A model generated the notes under the pieces. It saw only the letters and a list, made by a program, of their open reading frames with translations, searched no databases and was not told where the DNA came from. Both the position numbers and the translations under genes were made by a program. A stretch of DNA of 64,000 nucleotides, taken from positions 70,964,496 through 71,028,495 of the forward strand of contig CM051457.1 in the NCBI GenBank assembly GCA_028274465.1, given 5' to 3'. The DNA is from Plantago ovata. Taxonomy: Eukaryota > Streptophyta > Magnoliopsida > Lamiales > Plantaginaceae. Positions 43,548 to 55,682 of the stretch are shown one piece after another. Within the stretch, counting starts at the first letter, position 1. Each line of letters starts with the position of its first letter.

Positions 43548-45567
43548 ATGTCGCTACGAGACGCTCATTTGCTGAAGCTGGAAAACTATGAAAAATGGCG
43601 AAACAACATGATGCTACATCTTGAGGCCATTAGTGATGAAATGGTTACTGTCATAAATGATGGACCTATCAAGATCACTAAACTTGAGAGATGCTTTCCT
43701 CACAAAACCACGGATACTGTCGGTTGATACCGCCGTTCCAAAACCAAGAGAGGAATGGACTTCCGATGAAGCGAAAAGATTTCGTCTTGATGGCCAAGCA
43801 AGAAACATCATTATTCGATCAACTCCAGATACTATATAGTGCAAACTGTGGGGTGCCAAAACTGCTAAGGAAGCTTGGAAAATGGTTAAGATATTTGTGC
43901 TAGATCTAACAAAACCAAGGAAAACAAACTCAAGGTGCTAAAGTTAAAGTTCCAAAACTTTAAACAAGGTACAAATGAGTCACTAGAAGACTTGGATTTC
44001 AGATTCACAACTCTAATGAGTGAGATGGCTGCCTTAGGAGTTGGAAACTTCTATTCAGATTCTGAGAAGGTGAAAACCATTATTAGAACTCTGAACCAAG
44101 AATGGATCCATACTCAGAACTTCTACTACAATCAAGGAATGCCAAATATCACTCCAACTGAGTTGTTCTCTCATCTTGCTACTGTCAACTACGAGACAAA
44201 GCAAAAAGAAAATGTGTTTGCTGAAAAATCGCAAAACATTGCTCTTGCCGCAAAACCGTCATCTTCTGAAAAGAAGAATGATAAAGAGCCTGCTGATGAA
44301 AACGCTCTTGTTGTTAGAAACATGAAGAAATTCATCAGTAAGGAACTTGAAAGGCGAAAAGCAAAAGAGAAGCTGAAAAAGCATCTTGGTAACAACTACC
44401 ATAAATACAAGAATGAAGCTAGCTCGCTGAACAAGCAAGCTCAGCAAGCAAACTCCTCTGAAGAACCAGCAGTTGGCAATGATCTTTGATTTTATTGCAA
44501 AAAACCTGGACACTTCAAAGCAAATTGTCCTTTGCGGAAAGGCAAATCTGCTGAAAAGAAGAAGAAGTTCAAAAGGGCTTTGATTGCTGAAGAAAAGAAA
44601 AAGCTTCAAGCAAAAATCGATGCGCTTTGCATTGATACAAGCTTTGAAGACAGTGAGGTAGAGAGCTCAGACACTGAAGAAGAAGAAGCCACTCTTGATG
44701 TAGAGATTGGCAAGGAAGTTTGTGGAATAGCTATGGAAGCTTATCCAGATGTGTCAAACTACGAATTCTGCCTCATGGCCGGTAAGGTAAATTGTCCTAC
44801 CTCTGACTCTGATTCAGAAAGTGAAGATGACATTGACCTTGATAGAATTCAAGGAGAAATTGAAAGATTTGAGAAAACTCTGAGCAAACGGCAAGAGAAA
44901 CTACATAATGCTGAACTTCTGACTAAGGAGACTACTGAAAAGTATGTCTTGCTGAGCGTTGAGTCAGAAAAGAAGGATGCTGAAATATTGCATTTCAAGA
45001 AGTTAATTGCTGAAACTACAGAGAAGAATTCTCAAATGGAAATTGAATTGGAAGAGTATCAGTCCTCAATTCTAAAGTTACTTGCTGAAATACAAGAATT
45101 GAAAAAAGATGAGAGTCAATTTCAAATCTTATGTTTGCGCTAGTAACACGCTGACTGAACTAAACTCTTATCTGAGAGACCCATCTCAGAAAGAAGGTTT
45201 AGGTGCAACGTTTGAAGGTGATGATGTAATAATCTTGAGTAAAGACAAATCACCAATCACCTTTGTTCGTGCAACTGATAGTGGTCAACCAGAACACTAT
45301 CAGATTGGTCAATCTAAGGTTGCTGAAATAAGCAATCAAGTACTTACGACCTTAAAGCCTGCTGTTGCTACTCATATTAACAAGACTTTAAAAGGAAAAC
45401 AGGTTGCTGAAAAGCAAACTGTACAAAAAAAGGATGATGTAAAGCATTCCGCCAAACAAGTTGCTGAAACGCAATTTGTTAAGACTAAAGGCAAGATTAC
45501 TAAAAGTAATCACAACACCTTTGCTGACAAACCTGAATCGAGTAAGGTTGCTGAGACAAAAGCTCAG
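43548..45567 (+). pseudogene. B3 gag with coiled-coil extension
   Basis: ATG at 43548 begins MSLRDAHLLKLENYEKWRNN, the Copia gag head (Y-x-x-W). The frame shifts near 43660. It continues as EEWTSDEAKRFRLDGQARNI, then LKLKFQNFKQGTNESLEDLD at 43935 and ELFSHLATVNYE (UBN2-type gag). The zinc knuckle reads *FYCKKPGHFKANCP at 44488-44530. Its first Cys codon is replaced by TGA, so the chain would stop there. A Lys-rich and then Glu-rich coiled coil follows to 45140, with another shift near 45115. The final frame (45109-45570) has repeated VAE(K/T) motifs encoded by GTTGCTGAA. C1 cuts the element at 45568. Confidence 0.8.
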
Positions 45568-46758
45568 TGATGAACCGGAATTTGTCAGATTCTAATTAAT
45601 CAAATAAATTTGTATTTAGCCAAAGGCAATTCACAACTACAACGAAAACCGTAGTGTAGCAGTAAAATAACCTCGAGTGTCGATCTCTAAGGACTATAAC
45701 TAGCTTTATCTAATCTAGCTTAAACTATAAAATCAACAAGCTACTTAGCACAGGTTTTTCTTATCAGATAATGGAGGTTAGTGATAGTATGATCATTCAA
45801 AGCATAGCAGGTTAATAATCATGCATGAAGTACCCGATCGTTTTGCATAGAGATCATTGATCAATGAATTGTCCAATTGTGTTCCGTTATTATTCAACAC
45901 TATGAAGATAGAGGTTTTAGATAGATCAAAGAAATAAAGCAATAACTCAAAGTCTGATTCGCTTTATAGCCATCAGCATAATTATTAACCCTTCGCTAAG
46001 AAATCACATACTATCACCAATGATAAATTTAGCTACTCATAGATGACATGCAATCAACAGAAATCATAGCAAATTGAATGAAAACATGTTGAAAGATAAA
46101 TAAATATGAATAGAAAAACTGTAAGATACAATGTTACCAAAGGTCGTCAATCTCCGAAGAATCGCGATCTTACAAGCTCCAAAACGATAAGAAAAAGTGT
46201 CTCCTATGCTAAGAATCCCCAGAACAGGCTCTGGAGAATTCCTACCTAAAACTAATGAGAAAGGTGAGAGAAAAGGCCTGAGAAAGTATGAAAAACGGAG
46301 AAAACTGAGCAACTATATATAGGTATTCGGCAGGTGTGGGGCGAGTCGCCCCACACACCGGGCGAATCGCCTAGTGTGGGGCGATTCGCCCCACGTCCCG
46401 GGCGAATCGTCCGGGACCTCCAGTCGGCTATTGACGCGTTTTTGGATTTCTTTTCCTTTTCGGACTCGGTTTTTGCCTTCTAGTGAACTTTTAGCCTTCA
46501 GACTCGACCCCTAGACTTCAAATCCTATCCGGAATCTTCTAGATACTCCAAAAATGCCTTCGGAACACCAATTCTTTGTCTACTTCAATATAATTGCCCG
46601 GAAAACCTCATTTTTCACCCAAAACCTGTAAAATACAAACTAAAGGGAAACGTGACACTATTCTAATAAAATGCACTAAAATATAACTAAATTAATATAG
46701 AGGATAGCTAAATTTGTGAAAAAAGACTCGAATGAAAGTGTAAAATACACGTTCATCA
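45568..46758 (-). mobile_element. C1 3' LTR (family C, minus strand)
   Basis: TGATGAACC at 45568 and CGTTCATCA at 46758 on the plus strand. The TATA box (CCTATATATAG on the element strand) lies at about 46313-46323, next to four palindromes at 46330-46415 such as GTGGGGCGAGTCGCCCCAC. The polypurine tract follows on the right, so this is the 3' LTR. Confidence 0.88.
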
Positions 46759-49026
46759 AACTCCCTAAACCGAACCTTTGCTTGTCCTCGAGCAACTAAG
46801 CTAGACTCTAATGCAAAAAACAATGCAACACAAAAAATGGAGTCTCATGCCAAATGAAATGAACTAATCTATTGAATCTATCAAAAAACATATGAACAAA
46901 AACCATACGAATCATAACATGGATATTGGTTGAAGAATGCCTCGTTTGACTCATACACATTCACATAAGCACTTATGTCAAGACAAGATAGTCTCTCGTA
47001 ACATTCTCTACCTTGACCTAGTCAGTGACGACGTAATGAAACATGTTAAAATACGAATGGTTGTCCCCGTGCCTATGAAACTGAGGACTTACTACTGTTT
47101 ACCAAGTTAAGACTTTTCCTCAAAGAGGTCGAACCAATACTGGCTCTCATCAAACGAAGGAGGGTTCCCTAAAAAGATAACACTCCCCTATTCTACCCAT
47201 CTCTCAAGCAAAGCCTTAAGCTATTTACCACTTCCTGAATGGCAGGACGAGGATGGTCTAGAACAGATGACACTCAAACAAAAAGAAAAGATAGAAAATT
47301 ACAACACGATTACGATATTACAAGAATTGGAAAATGAGACACAACACTTTGCTAAATTGCTTTTTGGCTTTTTTTTTGGACCCCTCCTTGCTTTTTCGGG
47401 GTCTTTTCGTTTTTTCTTTTTTTTTTCTTTTCCAGTTTTTTCTTTTTTTTCTGGAATTTTTCTTCTTTTTTTCGATTTTTTTTTTAGCCAGCAGTAGCAC
47501 AACGAAAAAGAAAACAAAAATAACACACAAACGACCTCCCCAATCGTATTCGAAAGAATAGGTTGGAGTACAAAATTTACGAAAAAAAAAAAAAAGAAAA
47601 TAAAAATCACAACACACATGAAAAACAAGTCTAATGATAGCGTAACCCCCTCCCCAAACCTATTCGAAAGAATAGGTAGCAAACAAAGGATCACACAATC
47701 TCACACTACCTCCTTCCTAGGCATTTAGCAATCTCAAAGCAAGGTGAAGACTTGTTGCCTCTTAGGTACATAATTACTCGGAAAAACAACCATAAGATCC
47801 TAACATGCATCATCCTATTATAAAGGCCTTCGTGAACCGCAGTAGAGAAAACACCACTAAGTGATGTCGAGATTACCAAGCTTAACTAAGTGCAATACAT
47901 AAATGTGACAAGCCAAGCGAGAAAAACCTCAAAAAAATTCATAGAGATGAAGCATATGATTAATGTCATAATTAGTTAATCTACCCAATAAAAAAGTTCA
48001 AAAATTTTGGCAATAAACTCCACATAAAACATGCAAGACTATCCTAGGATGAATGTAGTGTATGCAACTAAAAACTAAGAAAGCGGTAAACGTGCAAATG
48101 CAAATGCAGACGGGTAAACATGCAAGGTACTATACTCATCCTACCAATCCCAAGCTCCAAACTTAACAACACTAGTTCACTTAAATCTCATCCCCCCTCA
48201 TGAATTTAAAGCTAGTCCCTAGCAGTAAGAAAATGAGGAAATAAGATGTGATACTAGATGTTACCGCGTGGTTTGGCCTCGGTCGGCTGAGTACGCTGGA
48301 TGTAAGGTATTGAGACTGCTCGAGGGGACTTATTGGTGATCATTGGAGCTCGTGGTGGTGGTGGTAGTTCCATTAATAGATCGGATAGGACCAACTCCTC
48401 CATCAGTATTCATGGCATCCTCATTGTCCCTATTGTCTTCATTGTCACTACTGTCACCACCATCATCACTAGTAGAGTTGCATTGTCGAAGAGAATCCTC
48501 AAGATTAGCCGTCGCAGTTATGGAATCTTCCATCCGGTATCTCTCCAATAGGTTGTGAACTGTTGAAGGGGAAAGAGCAGTGGTCTTAGAGCCTCCCTCT
48601 CCAACGTTTTACACCCCAAGGAAGTTACAGTAAGCTGCTCGGATACTCAGAGGTCTTCTTCCATTTTTTCAAATGTCGACCACATTCTCTACGGTTGATG
48701 CTCCCGATGTCTATATGGCGCTCCCTATAGAGGCAGTCGAGGGGCACCCCTAAGAGGGGCTGGGTGTCCATGTCATTATGTTTTGGAATCAAGTTAGCGA
48801 TTCGGAATTTCATCACTATTGTCGACTCAAGACTGAATCCGTTGTGGTGAGGTCGTCCCGGTACCTTCCTATTCACTCGAACCTTGCAGTCCTTGTGACA
48901 GATTGTTGTCGTAATGTTTGTTTCAATCCCTTCGGTGGTGCATGAATAGATATAAGAGTGCTCACTCCTGCTGGATTCTCGCTCACTCCTTTTGCAAGAG
49001 CCCGTGGCTCGAACGCACCTCTAACG
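46759..49026 (-). mobile_element. C1 internal 3' part, truncated
   Basis: Starts with the polypurine tract (AACTCCCTAAACCGAACC plus strand). It includes the conserved 3' block (46930-47260), the purine-rich tract seen as T-runs (47360-47490), two AACCTATTC/GAATAGGTT hairpins (about 47551 and 47660), and a third-ORF remnant. It ends where Copia sequence resumes near 49027. The expected right-hand duplication (CTCAG) is absent, so gag-pol and the 5' LTR were deleted. Confidence 0.75.
48625..48876 (-). pseudogene. C1 third-ORF remnant
   Basis: The minus frame reads STIVMKFRIANLIPKHND and ERHIDIGSINRRECGRHLKK. This aligns with ARTAMKFIMANLIPRIND and RHRIDIGKIIYEEYHRHSNK in the C2 third ORF (59696-60100). 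Frames on either side are shifted. The product is the 'plant transposon protein' domain of unknown function. Confidence 0.7.
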
Positions 49027-51817
49027 AGATCACAGTGGTTGTGGAAAGCACATGACGGGCAACAAGAAAAACCTTATAAACTATAGACGGTGGTCTAAAG
49101 GTCCAACAATAAGGTTTGCTGGTGAAGGCTTTGGTTCTACTAAAGGTTATGGTGACGTGAAGTTAGGATGCATTACCATTTCAGGAGTTCTTTATGTAAA
49201 AAATCTTAAGTTTAACCTTTTCAGCATGAGTCAATTCGCTGACAAAGGTTACTTCATCAAAATCAAAAGTGATGAATATAAACTTATTGACTTTGAGACA
49301 AAGAAGGTTATTATGGTTGCTAGAAGATCAGGAGGTCTCTATACTGTAGATTGGTGTTCAGCAATCGTTTAAAAATGCCTTGTCTCAGATCATGATTGCC
49401 TTGCTGAAAAAGCATGGTTATGGCATAAACGAACAAGTCACCTAATCTTCAAGACGCTGAATAAGTTGTCCAAAAAGGCACTTTTAGTTGGATTACCTAA
49501 GGTTACTTTTAAGAAGGATGGTGTTTGTAATGCTTGTCAGCAAGGAAAGCAAACCAAATCTTCTTTCAAGAATAAGGCAGTACCGTCAACTGCAAAACCT
49601 TTACAACTCTTGCACATGGACTTGTTTGAATCTTCTTCAACAAGCTATGCTGGCAAGAAGTATGGTCTGGTGGTGGTAGATGACTATTCAAGATTCACTT
49701 GGGTAGTATTTATCAAACACAAGTCTGAAACAAGGATTGAAATACCTAACTTGTTGAACAAGCTCGAAGTCATGAAAAATGACAAGGTAAAAGACATAAG
49801 AAGAGACCATGGTACTGCGTTTGTAAACCAGTACATAACTGAGTATTGCACTTCAAAAGGCATGCAACATCAGTTATCCTCAGTAAGGACACCTCAACAA
49901 AATGGTGTTGCTGAAAGGAAGAATCGTACCCTTAAGGAAGCAGCTAGAACAAAGCTTGCTGACACTGAAATAAGTGAAGCTTATTGGGTTGAAGCGATTA
50001 ATACCGCCTGCTATACTCAAAATAGATGTTTGATAACTAAGGAATACAACAAAACTCCCTATGAGTTATTTGTTGGAAGACCTCCTAACATCACTCATCT
50101 AAGAGTATTTGGTTGCAAATGCTTTGTTCTTAACAATGGTAGAGAATACTTAAGAACATTTCAACCAAAGGAAGACGAAGCGATATTTCTTGGCTACTCC
50201 TCGCATAGTAAAGCTTATAGAGTTTACAACAAAAAGGCACAAAAGATCGAAGAATCAGAGCATGTTGTATTCTATGAAATATCACAAGGAGTCCCTGCTA
50301 ATGAAGAAATATTAGAATGTATGAAGAAATTACTCATACACGAGCAAAGAACTGAATCTGATGATAGGAATATCAAATAAATTGAACTAAATGATGATTC
50401 TGACAATGACTCTCCTCCCCCAAGTCATGACAAGATAAATATAGTTCATGATAAAGAATTTCCGGAAAAAGACGCGGTTGCTCTAGATGTTGCTGAAACT
50501 ACGCAACTCCCTGTGTCTGCTGACGAGTTACCTCAAACCAGCAATGTTGAACAAGCAGTTGTTGATGAACCAATTTCAGCAGAAACACAACAAAATACCA
50601 GTAGTACTGAACAAGTACATGCTGAAGAGTCACATGTTGAAACCCAAACTTATCCAGATCCAAAGAGCAGAAAACCTGTTAATAAATGGATTAGAGATCA
50701 TCCCTCTACGGATACGATTGGTGATATTGATAAACGCCAAGTGAGTAGATCCAAAGTATCTACTAATCAAGAACTTGTTGAAGAAGAAAATGTCATTGAA
50801 GTAGAAGCTTTGTTCTCTTGCTTTGTTTCAGAAATTGAACCCAAGACCATAGAAGAAGCTTTAAAACATTCTGAATGGATCAAGGCAATGCAAGAAGAAC
50901 TGGATCAATTTGAAAGGAACAAAGTCTGGAAACTTGTACCCCTTGCTGAAGGAAAGAAAGAAATTGGTACAAAGTGGGTGTTCAGAAACAAGTTGAGTGA
51001 GTCTGGAGAAGTAACAAGGAACAAAGCACGTTTAGTTGCTCAAGGTTACTGCCAGACTGAAGGATTGGACTTTGATGAGTCTTATGCACGAGTTGCAAAA
51101 TTGGATGCAATTAGACTTTTCATAGCCTTTGCTGCTCACAATGACTTCATTGTTTATCAAATGGATGTTAAAAGTGCATTCCTAAATGGTTAACTTGTTG
51201 AAGAAGTGTACCGAGAACAACCCCCTGGCTTTGAACTTCCCTCAGAAACCAAGATGGTATACAAGCTTCAGAAAGTTGTATATGGTCTAAAGCAAGCACC
51301 AAGAGCTTGGTATGATACCTTAGCTAAGTTCTTGCTGGATAATGGTTTAAAGAAAGGTGACGTTGACAAAATGTTATTTACGATGAACCATGATGGTAAA
51401 ATACTCTTAGTCCAGATTTATGTGGATGACATAACATTTGGATCTAAGGACAAGCAACTTTGTGATGATTTTGCCAAACTCATGACAAACAAGTTTGAAA
51501 TGAGTATGATGGGCAAATTGAATTATTTCCTAGGATTGCAAGTCAAGCAACTCAAAGATGGAATATTCATAAATCAAGCAAAGTATGCAAAGGAAATGCT
51601 CATAAAGTTCAGGATCAAAGAGGAAGAAAAACGTGAAAAGATCCCTATGAGTGTTGGTACCAAATTGGGCTATACTAAACAAGATAAAAGTGTTGATGAA
51701 CACAAGTATAGGAAGTTCATTGGTTCCTTGCTGTATCGAACAGTAAGTAGGCCTGACATTCAGTATGTTGTTTGTGTGTGTGCAAGATTCCAATCTGATC
51801 CAAGAGAATCACACAAA
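49027..51817 (+). pseudogene. B3 pol (protease tail, integrase, reverse transcriptase), truncated
   Basis: Starts inside the protease motif as DHSGCGKHMTG near 49027 (family form DSGCSKHMTG). GAG-pre-integrase (LWHKRTSHL, CNACQQGK) follows a TAA near 49370. The integrase core shows LLHMDLFES, RDHGTAF and NGVAERKNRTL, with the D, D and E residues kept. The linker changes frame near 50380-50510. Reverse transcriptase has DVKSAFLNG, then TAA at 51191-51193, where B1 has GAA (Glu). It continues with YVDDITFGSKD. RNase H stops after RFQSDPRESHK at 51817, where C2 begins. B1 shows the same frames with different breaks. Confidence 0.88.
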
Positions 51818-52815
51818 AATGTTGCATGTTAGAGTCTTTGGTTGTATTCTCGTGTAATTATGTACCTAAGAGGCAACAAGTCTTCACCTTGCTTTTTGAG
51901 ATTGCTAAATGCGTAGGAAGGAGGTAGAGTGAGGTGTGTGATCCTTTGTTTGAAACCTATTCTAACGAATATGTTTGGGGGGGGGGTTACCATTGTTATG
52001 ACTTGTTTTTCGTATAGTTGAGTCATTTGAGTTTGTTTTTCTTTTTCTTTGTCAGTTTATGCTCCAACCTATTCTTTCGAATAGGTTTCGGGGGGTCGTT
52101 GTTGAGTCGCTATTTGCTTTCATTGTGCTACTGCTGGCTATATACAAAAAAAGAAAAAAAAGAGAAGCAAAATCGAAAATTCTAGAAATCTGGAAAAAGA
52201 AAAAGAAAAGAGAAAAAAAGAAAAAAAGAATAAGACCAAAAAAAAAACAAAAGAAGGGTCCAAGCAAGCCAAAAAGCAGATTAGCAAAGAGTTGCATCAT
52301 TTTTCAGCTTTTGTAGTAGTTTGTAATCGAGTTGTAAATTCTTCCTTGTGTTTTCGTGTCGCCTAGTACAAGGCTTGTTCTAGACCACCCTCGTCCTGCC
52401 ATTCAGGAAGTGGTGAAGAGTCTTTGCTTTAAGAGTCGGGTAGAATAGGGGAACCCTCCTTCGTTTGATGAGAGCCAGTATTGGTTTGACCTCTCTTGAG
52501 GAAAAGTCTCACTTGGTGAACAGTAGTAAGCCCTCAGTTTCATAGGCATGGGGCAACCATTTGTATTTTAATATGCATCATTGTGTTGTCATTGACTAGG
52601 TCCAGGTAGAGAATGCTACGAGAGACTCCCTTGTTTAACAAAGTGCATATGTGAATGTGTATAGGTTCAATCGAGACATTCTTCAACCTACTTCCATGTT
52701 ATGATTTATATGGTCTTTGTTCATAAGCATTTGGTAGATACAATAGATTAGTTCTTCTTGTTTGGCATGAGACTCCTCTTTGTGTTGCATGTAGTTTGCA
52801 TAGAGTCTAGCTAGT
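51818..52815 (+). mobile_element. C2 left piece: family-C 3' internal region
   Basis: Carries the 'gcatgttagagtcttt' start, decayed and intact AACCTATTC hairpins (about 51956 and 52068), a purine tract (52146-52250), and the conserved block 52375-52660. It ends with GTCTAGCTAGT, interrupted by solo LTR D. Non-coding. Confidence 0.8.
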
Positions 52816-54219
52816 TGATGAACGTATTTTTGACGCGTTCATCTTGTCTTTTTTACCTTCTTTTGCTATCTTCTAGCCTTTTTTTTTGGTTAGTTTTGTA
52901 GAATAGTGTCACGTTTTGTGTTTTCTGCATTTTCAGGCACTTAGGTACGAAACGGCGTTTTTGGAGTTAAAAACGAGCCTCTTTGATGGAAAAGATGGCC
53001 CCGTTGAAGTTCCCCAATCTCCATGGCTTGTTCGTAAGTGTTTGAGCATCAATAAGCATCGAGAAGGATGAGTCCAAGGCACCCGAGGGCCATGCGAGGG
53101 CAAAAAGATTGAGTTTGAAGACAAAAATCTGCCCCGGAGCCAAGCTAAGCGCCTGGAATAGTGAAGCGCTCCGCTTCAATTTCCAGGAGCTTTGGCACAG
53201 AAGCCAAGCGAAGCGCTTGGATTGCCCAAAGCGCTTCGCTTGCCAAGCGCTCCGCTTGGCTTGTCCAAGCGGTCCGCTTGGCAGCGGTTACGTTTTCTGA
53301 TTTTCCTTCTTAGATCTGATCTTTGGTCATTTTTTGAATATCTTTTGAACTGTAACTTCGTTTTGGAGAGCTCCTAACCCCCAAAACTCAGAGAAAACTC
53401 AGATTACTTTGTATTTTAGCTTGGGATTCAAGGTTTTGATTGGAATTCATCCTTTGTAATCATCTACGGAGAGGTTTTCTTTGATTTCCGACGATTAGTG
53501 ACAGCTTTGGTGGTAACTTGTATCACTCTCTTGTCTTGTAGTTTGATATGATGTATTCTGATTATTATTCATATGAATTGATGTCTATGTTGATGAATAT
53601 GAGTAGCTAAATCTTTTGTGTTGGTGGTAGAATGTAGAATATGCATGCTATGGGTTATGTTTATGCTTACATGAGATTGTGATTCAATCTTGCTGCAAAT
53701 TCCTTCATATGATTCTTAGTTGCCTATAAAATATATTCGAATTGAGTATAGACAACAAACTCTTGGTCAATGAAAGCTATAGGATTGTATGTTAGGGATT
53801 TGCAGCATGCTAGATAAATGGTGTTAGTGACAAGCACCTCTAAAGTATTGATAGTGATCTTTTATGATGTGTGTCTTAAAGTTGCCTAGACGAGTTGCTT
53901 AGCAGACTTGATCGAAGGTTTTACGCACTGAACTTGTGAGCATATTCGTAACCCATGCATGTGTATTTGATTTCTACCACCAACCGTTTTCCAAGCTTGA
54001 TTACATCAATCTGATTTCTCGTTGCTTTCTTCTAAAGAAACGATTCTATCATCATTTGAACTCGTTGACTGAAATTACTAGCAAAAACCTCAAACAAAGC
54101 CACGTTGGGTCCCGAGAGAACGACACTCGGGGACAACTTGCCATTGCACTCTAGTTTGTGTAGTGATAAGTGTTCTTAGGCTTTTAAACAAATTTAATTG
54201 GTGAAAAACGACATCATCA
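52816..54219 (+). mobile_element. Solo LTR D
   Basis: TGATGAACG ... GACATCATCA, 1,404 bases, flanked by CTAGT at 52811-52815 and 54220-54224. Removing it restores 'tctagctagttgcttgagga', the family-C consensus. Its promoter half differs from family C, but it has similar palindromes at 53150-53285 (CCAAGCGCTCCGCTTGG, CCAAGCGGTCCGCTTGG). Its distal half matches 3478-4033 and 62644-63017. Confidence 0.92.
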
Positions 54220-54260
54220 CTAGTTGCTTGAGGACAAGCAAAGGTTCGGTTTGGGGAGTT

Positions 54261-55544
54261 TGATGACAGTGTTTTTTCCACTATCATTCGGTTCTTTTTC
54301 ACCAATTTAGCTATCCTCTAGTATGCATTTTAGTGCATTTTGTTAGAATAGTGTCACGTTTCCATTTTCTTTGTTATTTTCAGGATTTAGGTGAAAATCG
54401 CACTTTTGGATATGAATCATGGCGAAACATTGAAGTTTTGGTGCAACGAGATCACCCGTGGTGTGTCAAGGAGTACCGGGACATGTTTCCAGGCCAAAAG
54501 ACCGAGTTTCGGAACTCAAAGTCGTGCCAAAGAACAAAAATCGAGGACTTGGAGGAAGAATAGCACGGGCAGAACTCTGCCCGTCCCAGGCGCACCGCCT
54601 AGAATCTCAGTCGGTCCGCCTGGTGTCCGGCGGTCCGCCTGGGGCGGTTTCGGCAGCAGATATATATATTTGTAAAAGTTGCGAATTTTCATATGTTAGA
54701 TAATAATTTTGCAGACATAAACCCTAGAGCTTGTTCTGGGTTTTCTTTCACTTAGAACTATTTTTTTAGTAATTTGGATCACCAAGGTAGAGATTTGGAC
54801 ATCTTTTGATCTCACCTTGCTAGAAACTTGTGAGTTTTGCAATTCACCAGAGATTGACAACCCTCGGTGGTAACTTTGTATCTCACCTTTTTCATACTCT
54901 ATCTTTCAATTCAATTATGTTTTCATCTATGATTGCTATTGTTGATCTTGATTTTGATATGAGTAGCTAAATTTCTTGTTGGTGATAGTATGTAAATTCA
55001 TAGCTAGGGTTCATGTGCATGATTGAGTTTCTGAGTCTTTTGCTTGTATAATTGTTTTATTCGATTCTTTGATCCGACTAACCCAAATATCTTCGTATAA
55101 AAGTGTTAGAAACACTAGGACAATTCAATATCATCTATTCAATAATTATAATTATCAAGTACTGCTTGAACTAAGCCTGATAACCTTAGCCAGGTATTAG
55201 TATAGATAGGAAGCATTCAAAATACATGTCTAAAATCTGTCTTTTGGTGTTTGTTAATTCGAATTACTTTTAAAGCAGTACGTGTTGCACTTTCATGCAT
55301 AATTAGAACCTGATGCTTAGAATGAGCATTACTATCACCAGCTCTAGTTATATATTGTTAAGTTAAGCTAAGTTGAATTTTTTTCTGAATTTATATAGTA
55401 GTTATTGTAGTTAAAGCTAGTTAAGTCCCTAGAGATCGACACTCGAGGTCATCTTACCTCTGCACTACGTGTTTTGTGTAGTTGTGAGTTGTCCTTTGGC
55501 TAAAACAAATTTATTTGATTGTTCGAGTCTGACAATCTCGTTCA
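54261..55544 (+). mobile_element. C2 LTR
   Basis: TGATGACAGTG ... ATCTCGTTCA, with the polypurine tract on its left and the primer site on its right. TATA box TATATATATT at about 54660, preceded by palindromes with GGCGCACCGCC and GGCGGTCCGCC at 54589-54643. It is diverged from the array LTRs. Confidence 0.85.
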
Positions 55545-55550
55545 TCTAAT

Positions 55551-55568
55551 TGGCGCCGTTTCTAGGGA
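55551..55568 (+). promoter_or_regulatory. C2 primer-binding site
   Basis: TGGCGCCGTTTCTAGGGA resembles TGGCGCCGTTGCCGGGGA, the Athila/Tat site for tRNA-Asp, with three mismatches inside. Confidence 0.75.
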
Positions 55569-55682
55569 CTTTAATTCTTTTTTTACTCTTTAGCTTGTTT
55601 ATATTTTCAGCATTCAATTTCCAGAAATTAGTAGTTTAGTTTGTTTCCCCTTGATACTCACTTGATTCGTTTCAGGTAGTTT

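Noticed and set aside
47267-47694. Overlapping Phe-rich and Lys-rich frames
   Set aside because: Products of the low-complexity purine/pyrimidine tract of family C on both strands.
52052-52316. Phe-rich minus and Lys-rich plus frames
   Set aside because: Same low-complexity tract in the C2 left piece.
53109-53377. Short frames across the palindromes of solo LTR D
   Set aside because: Frames arise from tandem GC-rich palindromes in an LTR promoter, with no start context or conservation of protein.
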